Part shown: positions 15,713 through 24,705 of the stretch, in pieces
Position numbering within the stretch: the stretch's first letter is position 1
Layout: every line of letters begins with the position of its first letter
Source: Curtobacterium sp. BH-2-1-1
GTDB lineage: Bacteria > Actinomycetota > Actinomycetes > Actinomycetales > Microbacteriaceae
Assembly: GCF_001806325.1 (NCBI RefSeq)
Contig: NZ_CP017580.1
Span: forward strand, 1,116,001-1,180,000
Length of the DNA stretch: 64,000 nucleotides
Direction of reading: 5' to 3'
Made by a program: the position numbers and the translations under genes
The notes under the pieces: model-generated
The model's database searches: none
Told to the model about the DNA's origin: nothing
What the model saw: the letters and a program-made list of their open reading frames with translations, nothing else

Positions 15713-17917
15713 GTGACGAACGAGATCCGGTCGTTGAAAGCGCGACTGATCGGGGATCCCCTCCCCTCCGAGAAGCTCGAGGGACAGCTCCTCCCGAAGC
15801 ACCTGGCACTGCCGATCTTCGCGAGTGACCCGCTGTCCTCCGTGGCGTACGCGCCGCAGGAACTCCTCATGATCCTGCTGCTCGGCGGGATGGCGTTCCT
15901 GACGTTCGCCCCGTGGGTCGCCGCCCTCGTCGTGCTGCTGCTCGTCGTGGTCGTCGCGTCCTACCGACAGCTCATCAAGGCGTACCCGTCCGGCGGCGGC
16001 GACTACGAGGTGGCACACCGGAACCTCGGCGAGAAGGCGGGGCTCGTCGTGGCCTCCGCACTGCTCGTCGACTACGTCATGACGGTGGCGGTCTCGGTCG
16101 CGTCCGGCGTGGACAACATCATCTCCGCGCTCCCGTTCCTCAACGAGTTCCGGGTCGAACTGGCCCTGGTGTTCGTCGTGCTCCTCGCCGCCGCGAACCT
16201 CCGGGGTGTCCGCGAGTCGAGCAAGGCCTTCGCCGTGCCGACCTACCTCTTCGTGGCGAGCGTCTTCGTGATGGTCGTCGTCGGGCTCGTCCGGGCCGCG
16301 GCCGGCAACGCCCCGGTCGCGGAGTCCGCCGCCTACACCGTGCAGAACGTCGAGCACACGACGCAGGCAGCGTTCATCCTGCTGCTCCTCCGCGCGTTCG
16401 CGTCCGGCTGTTCGGCGCTGACCGGTGTCGAGGCGATCGCGAACGGCGTGCAGGCGTTCCGCCGCCCGAAGATCAAGAACGCGCAGATGACCCTCGTGTT
16501 CATGGGGTCGATCGCGATCGTGCTGTTCGTCGGCCTCATCACGCTCGCCCTCATCTCCCGCGTGCACTACGCCGAGAGCGCGTGCGACCTGCAGGGCTTC
16601 GCGCAGTGCACCACGACGCCGCAGCGTTCCCTGATCGCGCAGATCGCGGCCGCGACGTTCGGCGACAACACGGTCCTCTTCTTCGTGATCCAGGCGACGA
16701 CCGCGGCGGTGCTGCTGCTCGCCGCCAACACGGCGTTCAACGGGTTCCCGCTGCTGGGGTCGATCCTCGCTCGCGACTCGTACGCCCCGAAGGCCCTGTC
16801 GACCCGCGGCGACCGGCTCATCTACTCGAACGGCGTGATCGTGCTCGCCCTCGTCGCGGCGGCGTTGCTGATCGTGTACCGGGCGAACGTCACGAGCCTC
16901 ATCCAGCTCTACATCATCGGTGTGTTCGTGTCGTTCACGCTCGGGCAGACCGGGATGATCGTGCACTGGACGCGGTTGCTGCGGGCGGACCGGGCGGGCA
17001 CCGCGGACGGCCCGGTCAACCGTGGGCAGGTCATGCGCTCCCGTGCCATCAACGCCACCGGCGCGACCTTCACGTTCGTCGTCCTCGTCATCGTCACGAT
17101 CACGAAGTTCACGCACGGCGCCTGGCTCGTGTTCCTGATCATGCCGATCCTGTTCGTGCTCATGCTCGGCGTGAACCGGTACTACCGCGACGTCTCGCAC
17201 GAGATCGAGGCCGACGAGGAGACCCGGTTCGGCGCGACCGGCGACCACGCGATCGTCCTGGTGAACAAGCTGCAGAAGCCCGTGCTCAAGGCCCTCGACT
17301 ACGCGATCGCCGCGAAGCACGCGAGCTTCGAGGCCCTGCACGTCGCGATCGACGACGCCGATGCGGCCCGGCTCCGGGCGCGGTGGGAGGAGTACGGCAT
17401 CGAGGTCCCCCTGACCATCGTGCCGAGCCCCTACCGCGACATCTCGATGCCGCTCATCAAGTACATCAAGGCGCACCGGATGGAGCACGGCTCCGAGGTC
17501 GTGACCGTCTACACGCCGGTCTTCATCGTCGGCCACTGGTGGGAGACCTTCCTCCACAACCACCGCGGTCGCCGCATCCGGAAGAAGCTGCTGCTCGTGC
17601 ACGGCGTGACCGTCGCGCTCGTGCCCTGGCTTCTCGACTCCTCCGAGCTCCTGTACGGCCGGCGATCCCGTCCGCTCCCCGGCCAGGAGCGTCGCGGCGA
17701 GCCGATCCGCCCCGCACTCCGCCGCTCCCCGCACGGCGTCGTCCAGCACGACGCCGAGGACGACCGCCTGCTCCGGTCGGCCCAGCGGAACAGCCTGCAG
17801 CCGCGCCGCGCGACCCGTCCGGCCGGTCCCGCCGAGGGCGTCGACCCGACCCAGTGCACCGGTGAGATGCACGTCCTCGTCCCGTCGCCTCCACGCGGCG
17901 ACGGTCGCTCGTCGTAG
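15713..17917 (+). CDS. KimA-like potassium importer (APC superfamily)
   Basis: 734 residues. About 12 membrane helices are followed by a soluble C-terminal domain of about 250 residues. KARLIGDPLPS, SDPLSSVAYAPQE, AYPSGGGDYEVA and NLGEKAGLVVASALLVDYVMTVAVSV closely resemble Bacillus KimA, a proton-coupled K+ importer inhibited by cyclic di-AMP binding to its cytoplasmic domain. A general amino-acid permease is less likely given these motifs. GTG 15713 follows TAGGTT by 8 bases, so no leader exists to hold a cyclic di-AMP riboswitch. Its TAG stop is the first half of the next gene's -10. The last 60 residues are Arg/Pro-rich and variable. Confidence 0.78.
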   Translation: MTNEIRSLKARLIGDPLPSEKLEGQLLPKHLALPIFASDPLSSVAYAPQELLMILLLGGMAFLTFAPWVAALVVLLLVVVVASYRQLIKAYPSGGGDYEVAHRNLGEKAGLVVASALLVDYVMTVAVSVASGVDNIISALPFLNEFRVELALVFVVLLAAANLRGVRESSKAFAVPTYLFVASVFVMVVVGLVRAAAGNAPVAESAAYTVQNVEHTTQAAFILLLLRAFASGCSALTGVEAIANGVQAFRRPKIKNAQMTLVFMGSIAIVLFVGLITLALISRVHYAESACDLQGFAQCTTTPQRSLIAQIAAATFGDNTVLFFVIQATTAAVLLLAANTAFNGFPLLGSILARDSYAPKALSTRGDRLIYSNGVIVLALVAAALLIVYRANVTSLIQLYIIGVFVSFTLGQTGMIVHWTRLLRADRAGTADGPVNRGQVMRSRAINATGATFTFVVLVIVTITKFTHGAWLVFLIMPILFVLMLGVNRYYRDVSHEIEADEETRFGATGDHAIVLVNKLQKPVLKALDYAIAAKHASFEALHVAIDDADAARLRARWEEYGIEVPLTIVPSPYRDISMPLIKYIKAHRMEHGSEVVTVYTPVFIVGHWWETFLHNHRGRRIRKKLLLVHGVTVALVPWLLDSSELLYGRRSRPLPGQERRGEPIRPALRRSPHGVVQHDAEDDRLLRSAQRNSLQPRRATRPAGPAEGVDPTQCTGEMHVLVPSPPRGDGRSS

Positions 17918-17928
17918 CATCTGTCGTC

Positions 17929-18666
17929 ATGACGATCTCCGACCTGCGCACGTTCGCCACGTTCGACGGGCACGGCGGCAAGGTCTCGAAGCGCGTCGAG
18001 GTGCTCGACCACGAGCCGACGCCCGGTGGCCCGCACGAGGGACTCGTCGCCGTCCGCGGCCCGCACCCCCTCGGCGCGCTCGACGAACGGGCGGCCGACG
18101 ACTCGACGCACCGCATCGGCTGGGTCGACCCGGCGACGCTCCGCGACTGGTACCGCCCGGACCGCGTGGTGGTCTCCCGGATCGAGGCGCGTCGGTCCGG
18201 CATCGAGCCCGGCACGTACGCGGATTCACGCGGTCGCGGTCGGGTCCGGATCGACGGCCTGGAGGCGCGGCTCGCCCCCGACGGTCGGCCCGCCTTCCGC
18301 GCACTGGCGGGTTCCGCAGACGCCCCGGTCGTCGACGTGCCGCTCCCCACCGACCAGGCGGTGCGGCTCGTGGCGGTGCGCGCGGTCGACGAGGGCCTCG
18401 AGATCGTGACCACCCCGGTGTCGCCGTTCCTGTCGCCCGGTCGGTACCCGGCCTTCGGCGACGACGTCGTGGGGCTGCCGCCGCGCTCGGGCACCGGGCA
18501 CGTCCTGGTCCGCGCTGCCGTCCTGATCGACGGCACCCTGCACGAGGTCGAGCGGATCGACGAGCGTGCCGCGACGATCTGGATCCGCCGCGAGGACCGG
18601 TCGGTCCCGATCGCGGTGAGCTCGGTCGGCCCGGACCTGGTGCGGTACACCGCGGTCGCGGACTGA
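17929..18666 (+). CDS. Hypothetical protein
   Basis: 245-residue soluble protein that I do not recognise. It is rich in Arg, Asp and Val, with no membrane helix or signal peptide. The sequence suggests an all-beta fold with short strands (e.g. RVVVSRIEARRSGIEPGTYADSRG, HVLVRAAVLIDGTLHEVERI). TAGCAT (17915-17920) lies 8 bases before the ATG and overlaps the stop codon of the KimA-like gene, so it is transcribed separately, although the gap is only 11 bases. Confidence 0.55.
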   Translation: MTISDLRTFATFDGHGGKVSKRVEVLDHEPTPGGPHEGLVAVRGPHPLGALDERAADDSTHRIGWVDPATLRDWYRPDRVVVSRIEARRSGIEPGTYADSRGRGRVRIDGLEARLAPDGRPAFRALAGSADAPVVDVPLPTDQAVRLVAVRAVDEGLEIVTTPVSPFLSPGRYPAFGDDVVGLPPRSGTGHVLVRAAVLIDGTLHEVERIDERAATIWIRREDRSVPIAVSSVGPDLVRYTAVAD

Positions 18667-18790
18667 CCACGGGTGCTGCCGCGGGTGGGCGCTCTCGCGG
18701 GCGTGGGCGCTGCCGCGGGCGTGGGCGCCGCGTGTCCGGGGGACGCCACGGTGGGGTTTCCGGTCGGGGGTGCGGCGTAGCGTCCACGCC

Positions 18791-19054
18791 ATGAGTGACG
18801 CAGACCCGATCGACGACCGCACCGACCAGCCCGAGACCCTCGGCGGAGCCCGCCCCGACCCCAGCACCGACGCCAGCAAGGACCCCGAGCAGTGGGTCAC
18901 CGGTGACGAGCCCATGACCGGGCCGCAGCGCAGCTACCTCGACACCCTCGCCCGCGAGGCCGGCGAGGAACTCCCCGCCGACCTCACCAAGGCCGAGGCC
19001 TCGGAGCACATCGACCGCCTGCAGCAGCAGACCGGGCGCGGCGCCGATTCCTGA
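18791..19054 (+). CDS. DUF3072 domain protein
   Basis: 87 residues. The N-terminal half is acidic and disordered-looking. The C-terminal half (MTGPQRSYLDTLAREAGEELP, LTKAEASEHIDRLQQ) is the DUF3072 module, a small helical motif also seen in DUF3072/SAP-like tails. TAGCGT sits 7 bases before ATG 18791, so it is probably leaderless. Its function is unknown. Confidence 0.75.
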   Translation: MSDADPIDDRTDQPETLGGARPDPSTDASKDPEQWVTGDEPMTGPQRSYLDTLAREAGEELPADLTKAEASEHIDRLQQQTGRGADS

Positions 19055-19055
19055 A

Positions 19056-19083
19056 CGCGGGTCCGCGCTTCTGCGGACCCGCG
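19056..19083 (+). terminator. Hairpin terminator after the DUF3072 gene
   Basis: CGCGGGTCCGC pairs with GCGGACCCGCG across a 6-base loop (gcttct), starting 2 bases after the stop codon. Confidence 0.65.
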
Positions 19084-19135
19084 CCTGGGCATGTTCTGGT
19101 GATGTCCGGGAAGTCCCCCGGACGGGGGTGGATGA

Positions 19136-19156
19136 TGACGCGTCACCGGTTAGCTT
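19136..19156 (+). promoter_or_regulatory. doxX promoter with TGACGCGTCA operator core
   Basis: The palindrome TGACGCGTCA (19136-19145) is 5 bases upstream of the -10 TAGCTT (19151-19156), which ends 7 bases before the ATG. The same core lies in the operator of the CatE-like gene at 38021-38054. Confidence 0.5.
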
Positions 19157-19163
19157 CGACGGC

Positions 19164-19604
19164 ATGCGAACGACATCGACCTCCATCGGCCTGACCGCGC
19201 TCCGCATCGTCCTCGGCGTGGTGTTCATCGCCCACGGCGCCCAGAAGTTCGCGCAGGGGATCGGCTCCGTGTCCCAGGGCTTCTCCGGCTTGGGCGTCCC
19301 CCTCGCCGAGGTCGCGGCGCCCCTCGTCGCCGGGCTCGAACTCGTCGGCGGGGTGTTCCTCGTGCTCGGCGTCGCGACCCGGATCGTGGGCGTGCTGCTC
19401 GCGGTCGACATGGTCGTGGCTGGCCTGCTCGTGCACGGGTCCGCGGGGTTCTACTCGCAGGACGGCGGGTTCGAGTACGTCCTCGTGCTCGCAGTGGCGT
19501 CCCTCGCGGTGGCGCTGACCGGGCCGGGGCGGTTCTCGCTCGACGCCGTGTTCCTGCTGGCCTCGCGCCGGCGTCGTGGCGTCGAGGAGCCCCTGCCCGC
19601 CTGA
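19164..19604 (+). CDS. DoxX family membrane protein
   Basis: 146 residues with about four membrane helices. TALRIVLGVVFIAHGAQKF, AAPLVAGLELVGGVFLVLGVATR and the hydrophobic repeats are typical of DoxX/DoxD-like proteins linked to quinone and thiol stress. In Bacillus the DoxX protein CatD is encoded with the dioxygenase CatE; here a CatE-like gene is 19 kb away but shares the operator core. It is probably leaderless. Confidence 0.82.
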   Translation: MRTTSTSIGLTALRIVLGVVFIAHGAQKFAQGIGSVSQGFSGLGVPLAEVAAPLVAGLELVGGVFLVLGVATRIVGVLLAVDMVVAGLLVHGSAGFYSQDGGFEYVLVLAVASLAVALTGPGRFSLDAVFLLASRRRRGVEEPLPA

Positions 19605-19625
19605 CGCGTGCGCCAGTGTGCGAGG

Positions 19626-20789
19626 TCAGTCGGACCCGACCGCCGGCGCCGATCCCGCATCGTCACCCGCGAGCACGTCCATCACCTGCCGGGCGATCCG
19701 CCGCCCGGCACGGTTCGCCCCGATGGTCGACGCCTGTGGTCCGTACCCCGCGAGGAACAACCGCGGCTGGTCCACCGACCGACCGTCCTCGACCACGATG
19801 CCCCCGGCCGCGGTCCGCAGGTGCAGCGGCGCGAGGTGCCGCAGGTCCGCACGGAACCCGGTCGCCCAGATCACGGCGTCGGCGTGCACGTGCTCCCCGT
19901 CGGCCGTGACCACACCGGTCTCGTCGAGCCGGGTGAACATCGGCGAGTCCTGCAGCACACCCCGCTCGAGTCCGGCACGGATCCGGCGCGACACGGGGAC
20001 ACCGGTGCCGGAGACGATGCTCGGCAGGGTCTCCCCCGCCCGTGCGGCCCGGTCCTGCTCGTCGACCGCCGCCACCGCGGACTCGAGGTCGAGCGCCGCC
20101 GACTCCGACCACACCGCCGGCCGCCGGGTGAACCACCGGGTCCGCGCGGCGACGCCGTCGAGCTCGAGCAGGAACCCGATCGCGCTCGTGCCACCGCCGA
20201 CCACCACCACGTCCTGACCGGCGAACTCCGCCGCGCTCCGGTACTCCGTCGTGTCCAGCTGCCGACCCCCGAAGGCATCGCGACCCGGGTACCACGGGAC
20301 GAACGGCGTGCCCCAGGTCCCGGAGGCGTTCACGACGACCTCGGCGCCGATCCGGCTCGCTCGCCCGTCGGCGGTCCGGACGGTGACGCACAGGCCTCCG
20401 GACGCTCCGGGGCTGTCCCCGATGCGCGACACGGACGACACCGAGACTGGTCGACGGACCCGCAGGTCGTAGTGCTGCTCGAAGCGCCGGTAGTACTCGC
20501 CGACGACGTCCCGCGCCGGTCGCGACCGGTCCGCGTCGTCGAACCGGAGGCCCATCGCGTTCATCCCGGGCAGGTCGTGCACGCGGTGCGCGGCTCCGAG
20601 GCGGAGGGCCTCCCACCGGAACTGCCAGGCTCCACCCGTGCTCGGCGCCCGGTCGAGCAGCACCAGATCGCTCCCCGGCGTCAGGCCGAGCCGGCGGAGG
20701 TGGTATCCCACCGAGAGGCCGGCCTGACCCGCGCCGATCACCACGACCCGGGCGTGCTGGTCGGCCGGGGCCTGCGCGTCGTCTGTCAT
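19626..20789 (-). CDS. Flavin-dependent monooxygenase / pyridine nucleotide-disulfide oxidoreductase
   Basis: 387 residues. FAD-binding VVIGAGQAGLSVGYHL lies near residue 15 and NADPH-binding VVVGGGTSAIG near 200. VIWATGFRAD marks the ATG region near 320. These fit the CzcO/YUCCA-like flavoprotein monooxygenases; a thiol or dithiol oxidoreductase is possible. ATG 20789 is preferred to the adjacent GTG 20792 because CAGAAT lies 7 bases upstream of it. It converges closely on doxX with no room for a terminator. The substrate is unknown. Confidence 0.8.
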   Translation of the reverse strand: MTDDAQAPADQHARVVVIGAGQAGLSVGYHLRRLGLTPGSDLVLLDRAPSTGGAWQFRWEALRLGAAHRVHDLPGMNAMGLRFDDADRSRPARDVVGEYYRRFEQHYDLRVRRPVSVSSVSRIGDSPGASGGLCVTVRTADGRASRIGAEVVVNASGTWGTPFVPWYPGRDAFGGRQLDTTEYRSAAEFAGQDVVVVGGGTSAIGFLLELDGVAARTRWFTRRPAVWSESAALDLESAVAAVDEQDRAARAGETLPSIVSGTGVPVSRRIRAGLERGVLQDSPMFTRLDETGVVTADGEHVHADAVIWATGFRADLRHLAPLHLRTAAGGIVVEDGRSVDQPRLFLAGYGPQASTIGANRAGRRIARQVMDVLAGDDAGSAPAVGSD

Positions 20790-20847
20790 CACTTCGATTC
20801 TGCTGTGGGCGGGGCCGTCGCGGCGACGTCCAGATCGGGGTACATGG

Positions 20848-20853
20848 TAGAGT
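20848..20853 (+). promoter_or_regulatory. -10 element for the DUF3073 gene
   Basis: TAGAGT is followed by an untranslated leader of about 90 bases, which ends in GAGGGGG 6 bases before the ATG at 20948. This gene, unlike many neighbours, has a normal leader and ribosome binding site. Confidence 0.4.
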
Positions 20854-20947
20854 GATCGGCAGATTTCAAACCACGAAACCGTTCGGTTCCCCGGGTGACT
20901 CCTCTCCCGCCAGGACCGGACCAGAGCCGATCACGAGGGGGTCACGC

Positions 20948-21169
20948 ATGGGGCGCGGCCGTCAGAAGGCGAAGCACACCAAGGTCGCCCGGGAACTGAA
21001 GTACTTCAGCCCGGAGACGAACTACGGTGCGCTCGAACGAGAGCTCTCCGCCGGGCAACACTCGGACGAGAACTCCTACGTCGACCGCTGGGCAGACCAA
21101 TACGGTGATGACCAGCTCGAAGAAGACGACGAGTTCGAACCGCAGCAGGACCAGAACAAGTCCGCCTGA
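20948..21169 (+). CDS. DUF3073 domain protein
   Basis: 73 residues, beginning MGRGRQKAKHTKVARELKYFS with PETNYGALERELS, the complete DUF3073 signature, followed by an acidic glutamine-rich tail. It is a small, highly conserved actinobacterial protein found next to purM/purF in many genomes. The basic head and acidic tail suggest a nucleic-acid or ribosome-associated protein, but the function is not known. It is convergent with purM. Confidence 0.85.
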   Translation: MGRGRQKAKHTKVARELKYFSPETNYGALERELSAGQHSDENSYVDRWADQYGDDQLEEDDEFEPQQDQNKSA

Positions 21170-21416
21170 CCCAGGCTCGATGACGACGCCGCGCACCCTC
21201 CGGGGCAGCGCGGCGTTTCGTCGTGCGTGCCGCCCGGTGCCGCCCAGTGCCGCCGTGCCGCCCGCGTCTGACGTCGGCCGGGGCCCCGCGGACCCGGAAC
21301 GACGTCCTCGACGTCGTGCGACAGCGACGATGTCGCACCCGCGCGCCCGCAACGACCCGCGCACGCAACGAACGTCCAACCCGAGGTCGCACGACCTGCC
21401 GCGCCCGTTCTGCCCC

Positions 21417-21467
21417 GGTCGCACGAACTGCCGCCCGGAAGGAGTCCGGACGGCAGTTCGTGCGACC
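21417..21467. terminator. Long hairpin between the DUF3073 gene and purM
   Basis: A perfect 17-bp outer stem begins GGTCGCACGAACTGCCG, with an inner CCGGA/TCCGG stem. It lies 23 bases past the purM stop codon. Part of the stem (GCACGAACTGCCGCCCG) differs by one base from a string in the repeats at 30.2-30.5 kb. The rest of the 21170-21490 gap holds only half-site copies of the GTCGCACGA string and no gene. Confidence 0.65.
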
Positions 21468-21490
21468 TCGAGCCCGAGGCGCGCCCGCGC

Positions 21491-22585
21491 TCAGCCCGCG
21501 TACGCCCCCACGAGCCGCACCGCGCCGCCGTCGACGCCCTTCGCGCCCTGCTCGAACCCGTCGAGGTCACGCGCCGAGGTCGAGATCGTCCCGACCGCCC
21601 ACGACGGCAGCCCGGCGGCCCCGAGGGACGCGATGACGTCCGACGCCGCAGCGGCCGACACGACCGCGAACATGCCGATGCCGAGGTTCCAGGTACCCTC
21701 GGTGTCCTCGATGGGGGTGCCCGCCATCGACGCGAGCACACGGAAGACGGGGAGCGGCTCCCACGTGGAGCGATCGACCTCGACCCAGGACCCGACGGGC
21801 AGCACGCGCGCCAGGTTCGCCGCGATGCCACCACCCGTGACGTGCGACAGCGAGTGCACGGCGCCCGGGTGCTGCTCGATGAGCGACAGCAGCGGCGTCG
21901 TGTAGAGGCGCGTCGGCTCGAGCAGGGCTTCCCCGACGAGGCCGCCGAGCTCCGGCAACGAGTCGGTGTACCCGACGCCGCGCGACGACAGGATGTGCCG
22001 CACGAGCGAGTACCCGTTGGAGTGCAGCCCGGAGGACTCGATCGCCACGACGACGTCACCGTCCTGCACGAGGTGCGCGCCGAGCTGGGACCCGGCCTCG
22101 ACCGCGCCGACCGCGGCACCGGCCACGTCGTAGTCGTCCGGCCCGAGCAGCCCGGGGTGCTCCGCCGTCTCGCCCCCGACCAGCGCGGTGCCGGTCTCCG
22201 AGCAACCGCGGGCGATGCCGGCGACGATGTCCGCGATGCGCCCGGGGACGACCCGGCCGCAGGCGATGTAGTCCGTCATGAAGAGCGGCTTGGCGCCGAC
22301 CACGACGATGTCGTCGACGACCATGCCGACGAGGTCCTGCCCGATCGTGTCGTGCTTGTCGATCGCCTGCGCGATGGCGACCTTCGTCCCGACGCCGTCG
22401 GTGGAGGTCGCGAGCAGCGGCCGTGAGAAGTCCTTCAGGAACGAGACGTCGTAGAGCCCGGCGAAGCCACCGACACCGCCCATGACCGACGGGGTGTGGG
22501 TGGCCGCGACTGCGGACTTCATGAGTTCGACGGCCAGGTCACCGGCGGCGGTGTCCACTCCGGCTTCGGCGTACGGGTTGGGCAT
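21491..22585 (-). CDS. purM: Phosphoribosylformylglycinamidine cyclo-ligase
   Basis: 364-residue AIR synthetase, step 5 of purine synthesis (FGAM to AIR, ATP-dependent). YAEAGVDTAAGD, STDGVGTK, GQDLVGMVVDDI, SSGLHSNGYSL and HVTGGGI are the standard PurM/PurL-superfamily motifs. Full length. ATG 22585 has AAGGA upstream. It is divergent from purF across 73 bases, which must hold both promoters. Confidence 0.96.
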   Translation of the reverse strand: MPNPYAEAGVDTAAGDLAVELMKSAVAATHTPSVMGGVGGFAGLYDVSFLKDFSRPLLATSTDGVGTKVAIAQAIDKHDTIGQDLVGMVVDDIVVVGAKPLFMTDYIACGRVVPGRIADIVAGIARGCSETGTALVGGETAEHPGLLGPDDYDVAGAAVGAVEAGSQLGAHLVQDGDVVVAIESSGLHSNGYSLVRHILSSRGVGYTDSLPELGGLVGEALLEPTRLYTTPLLSLIEQHPGAVHSLSHVTGGGIAANLARVLPVGSWVEVDRSTWEPLPVFRVLASMAGTPIEDTEGTWNLGIGMFAVVSAAAASDVIASLGAAGLPSWAVGTISTSARDLDGFEQGAKGVDGGAVRLVGAYAG

Positions 22586-22658
22586 GCTGAGTCCTTCGCG
22601 GTGACATGGCAGACTTGTTCGGTACCCCCCGATTCTACGGTCTGGAGCACACCCGCGA

Positions 22659-24116
22659 ATGTGCGGCATCGTCGGCCTCGTTGCACAGGGCCCCGCCAAC
22701 CAATCCATCTACGACGCACTGCTCCTCCTGCAACACCGGGGACAGGACTCGACGGGCATCGCCACGGTCGAGGGTCACATCCACCACATGCACAAGACCC
22801 GCGGTCACGTGCGGGAGTCCTTCCGCACCCGTGACATGCGCGCCCTGCTGGGCACCATGGGCCTCGGGCACGTCCGGTACGCCACCAAGGGTGCCGCCAG
22901 CAACGAGGAAGAGGCCCAGCCGTTCTACGTGAACGCGCCCTACGGCATCGTCCTCGTGCACAACGGCAACCTGACGAACACGCGGGAACTCACCCGTGAG
23001 CTGTTCGACATCGACCGGCGGCACCTCAACACGAGTTCCGACACCGAGTTGCTGGTGAACGTGCTCGCGCACGAGCTCCAGGGCCAGGTGCGCGGCAAGG
23101 ACCTCGACCCCGGGCAGGTCTTCGACGCCGTCGAGCGCGTGCACGAGCGGGTCGAGGGCTCCTACGCCGCCATCGCGACCATCGCCGGGCACGGGCTGCT
23201 GGCGTTCCGCGACCCGTTCGGCATCCGCCCGCTGATCCTCGGGCACAAGTTCGACGAGGCCGGCAAGCCGGAGTGGGTCGTCGCCTCCGAGTCCCTCGTG
23301 CTCGAGTCCGGCGGCTACGAGATCGTCCGCGACGTCGCCCCCGGTGAAGCGATCTTCATCGAGATGAACGGCCAGATGCACGCCCGTCAGTGCGCGAGGA
23401 ACCCGCGCCTGGTGCCGTGCTCGTTCGAGTACGTCTACCTCGCCCGTCCCGACTCCGTGATGAACGGCATCTCGGTGTACGACGCCCGCCTCCGGCTGGG
23501 CAACCGCCTGGCGGACACGATCGCGCAGTACGCCCCCACCGGTGACATCGACGTGGTCATGCCGATCCCGGACTCGAGCCGCCCGGCCGCGATGCAGGTC
23601 GCGCAGAAGCTCGGCATCGAGTACCGCGAGGGCTTCTACAAGAACCGCTACGTCGGCCGCACGTTCATCATGCCGGGGCAGGCGGAGCGCAAGCGGTCCG
23701 TGCGCCAGAAGCTCAACGCGATGTCGTCCGAGTTCAAGGGCAAGAACATCCTCATCGTCGACGACTCGATCGTGCGCGGCACCACGAGCCGCGAGATCGT
23801 CGAGATGGCCCGCGCCGCCGGTGCGAACGAGGTCACGTTCACGAGCGCCGCTCCCCCGGTCCGGTACCCGCACGTCTACGGCATCAACATGCCGACCCGC
23901 GCGGAGCTCATCGCGCACGACCGGAAGATCCCGGAGATCAACAAGGTGCTCGGCAGCGACCACCTGATCTACCAGGAGATCGGCGACATGCGCGACGCGA
24001 TCATCGAGGGCTCCGACGTCACGGACCTCGAGATGAGCTGCTTCACGGGCGAGTACGTCACGGGCACGGTCAGCCCGGAGTACCTGTCCTGGGTCGAGGC
24101 CAACCAGCTCAGCTGA
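22659..24116 (+). CDS. purF: Amidophosphoribosyltransferase
   Basis: 485 residues; first committed step of purine synthesis (PRPP and glutamine to phosphoribosylamine). The N-terminal class II glutaminase domain starts MCGIVGL, with Cys2 as the nucleophile. QHRGQDSTGI and HVRYATKG follow. The C-terminal PRTase has ILIVDDSIVRGTT, the PRPP loop. Met is presumably removed to expose the Cys. Divergent from purM. Confidence 0.97.
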   Translation: MCGIVGLVAQGPANQSIYDALLLLQHRGQDSTGIATVEGHIHHMHKTRGHVRESFRTRDMRALLGTMGLGHVRYATKGAASNEEEAQPFYVNAPYGIVLVHNGNLTNTRELTRELFDIDRRHLNTSSDTELLVNVLAHELQGQVRGKDLDPGQVFDAVERVHERVEGSYAAIATIAGHGLLAFRDPFGIRPLILGHKFDEAGKPEWVVASESLVLESGGYEIVRDVAPGEAIFIEMNGQMHARQCARNPRLVPCSFEYVYLARPDSVMNGISVYDARLRLGNRLADTIAQYAPTGDIDVVMPIPDSSRPAAMQVAQKLGIEYREGFYKNRYVGRTFIMPGQAERKRSVRQKLNAMSSEFKGKNILIVDDSIVRGTTSREIVEMARAAGANEVTFTSAAPPVRYPHVYGINMPTRAELIAHDRKIPEINKVLGSDHLIYQEIGDMRDAIIEGSDVTDLEMSCFTGEYVTGTVSPEYLSWVEANQLS

Positions 24117-24141
24117 GCGACGGTCGCGAACGCGACCCAGC

Positions 24142-24189
24142 AACGGACGGGAGGCGCGGTGCCAGCTGGCACCGCGCCTCCCGTCCGTT
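24142..24189. terminator. 48-base perfect-palindrome terminator (GGAGGCGCGG family)
   Basis: A perfect palindrome centred on CCAGCTGG between the convergent purF and membrane-protein genes. The inner 38 bases are identical to the copies at 1.6 and 54.5 kb. Confidence 0.7.
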
Positions 24190-24202
24190 CGTCCGGTCGC
24201 GT

Positions 24203-24598
24203 CTACCGCGCCTGGTCGCCGTGGTCCTCGATCTCGCCGTCCACCGTCTCGGGCGGCAGCTCGACCTCGACGCGCTCCGCCGTGAGGCGAGCCGCACGGC
24301 GCGAGAACACGCGGTCCAGGACGACGGCGACGACCGCGCCGACGAAGGCGCCGATCGTGACGCCCCACAGGCTGAAGTACCCCACCAGGCTGCCGAAGCT
24401 CGCGGTCTCCTGCGTGTCCCCGCGGTCGATGTCCATGGTGAGCGACACCACGATGAGCGTCGCGATGAAGCCGAGCACCGCACCGCCCACGATGAAGACG
24501 CCGAACTTCGGGGCGCGACGGATCGTCACCTCGTCGGAGGAGGAAACGGCGTTCGGCGCCGGAGCCGGTCGTTCGTCGGGTCGATCGGTGTTGCTCAC
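24203..24598 (-). CDS. Two-helix membrane protein of unknown function
   Basis: 131 residues with two hydrophobic helices (FGVFIVGGAVLGFIATLIVV and YFSLWGVTIGAFVGAVVAVVL), a polar N-terminus and an acidic C-terminal tail. It is similar in layout to conserved actinobacterial membrane proteins found beside purF. GTG 24598 is chosen because GACAAT lies 6 bases upstream, the local leaderless pattern. Function unknown. Confidence 0.6.
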   Translation of the reverse strand: MSNTDRPDERPAPAPNAVSSSDEVTIRRAPKFGVFIVGGAVLGFIATLIVVSLTMDIDRGDTQETASFGSLVGYFSLWGVTIGAFVGAVVAVVLDRVFSRRAARLTAERVEVELPPETVDGEIEDHGDQAR

Positions 24599-24705
24599 GG
24601 TCCCATTGTCCCCCACTGTGGGACGTGCTCCGGTCTGTGCGGCCAGGTCGATCCGGGAGAGGATGGTCCCTACCGATCGGTATCCACGGGGAGGAGGTAC
24701 GGCAG

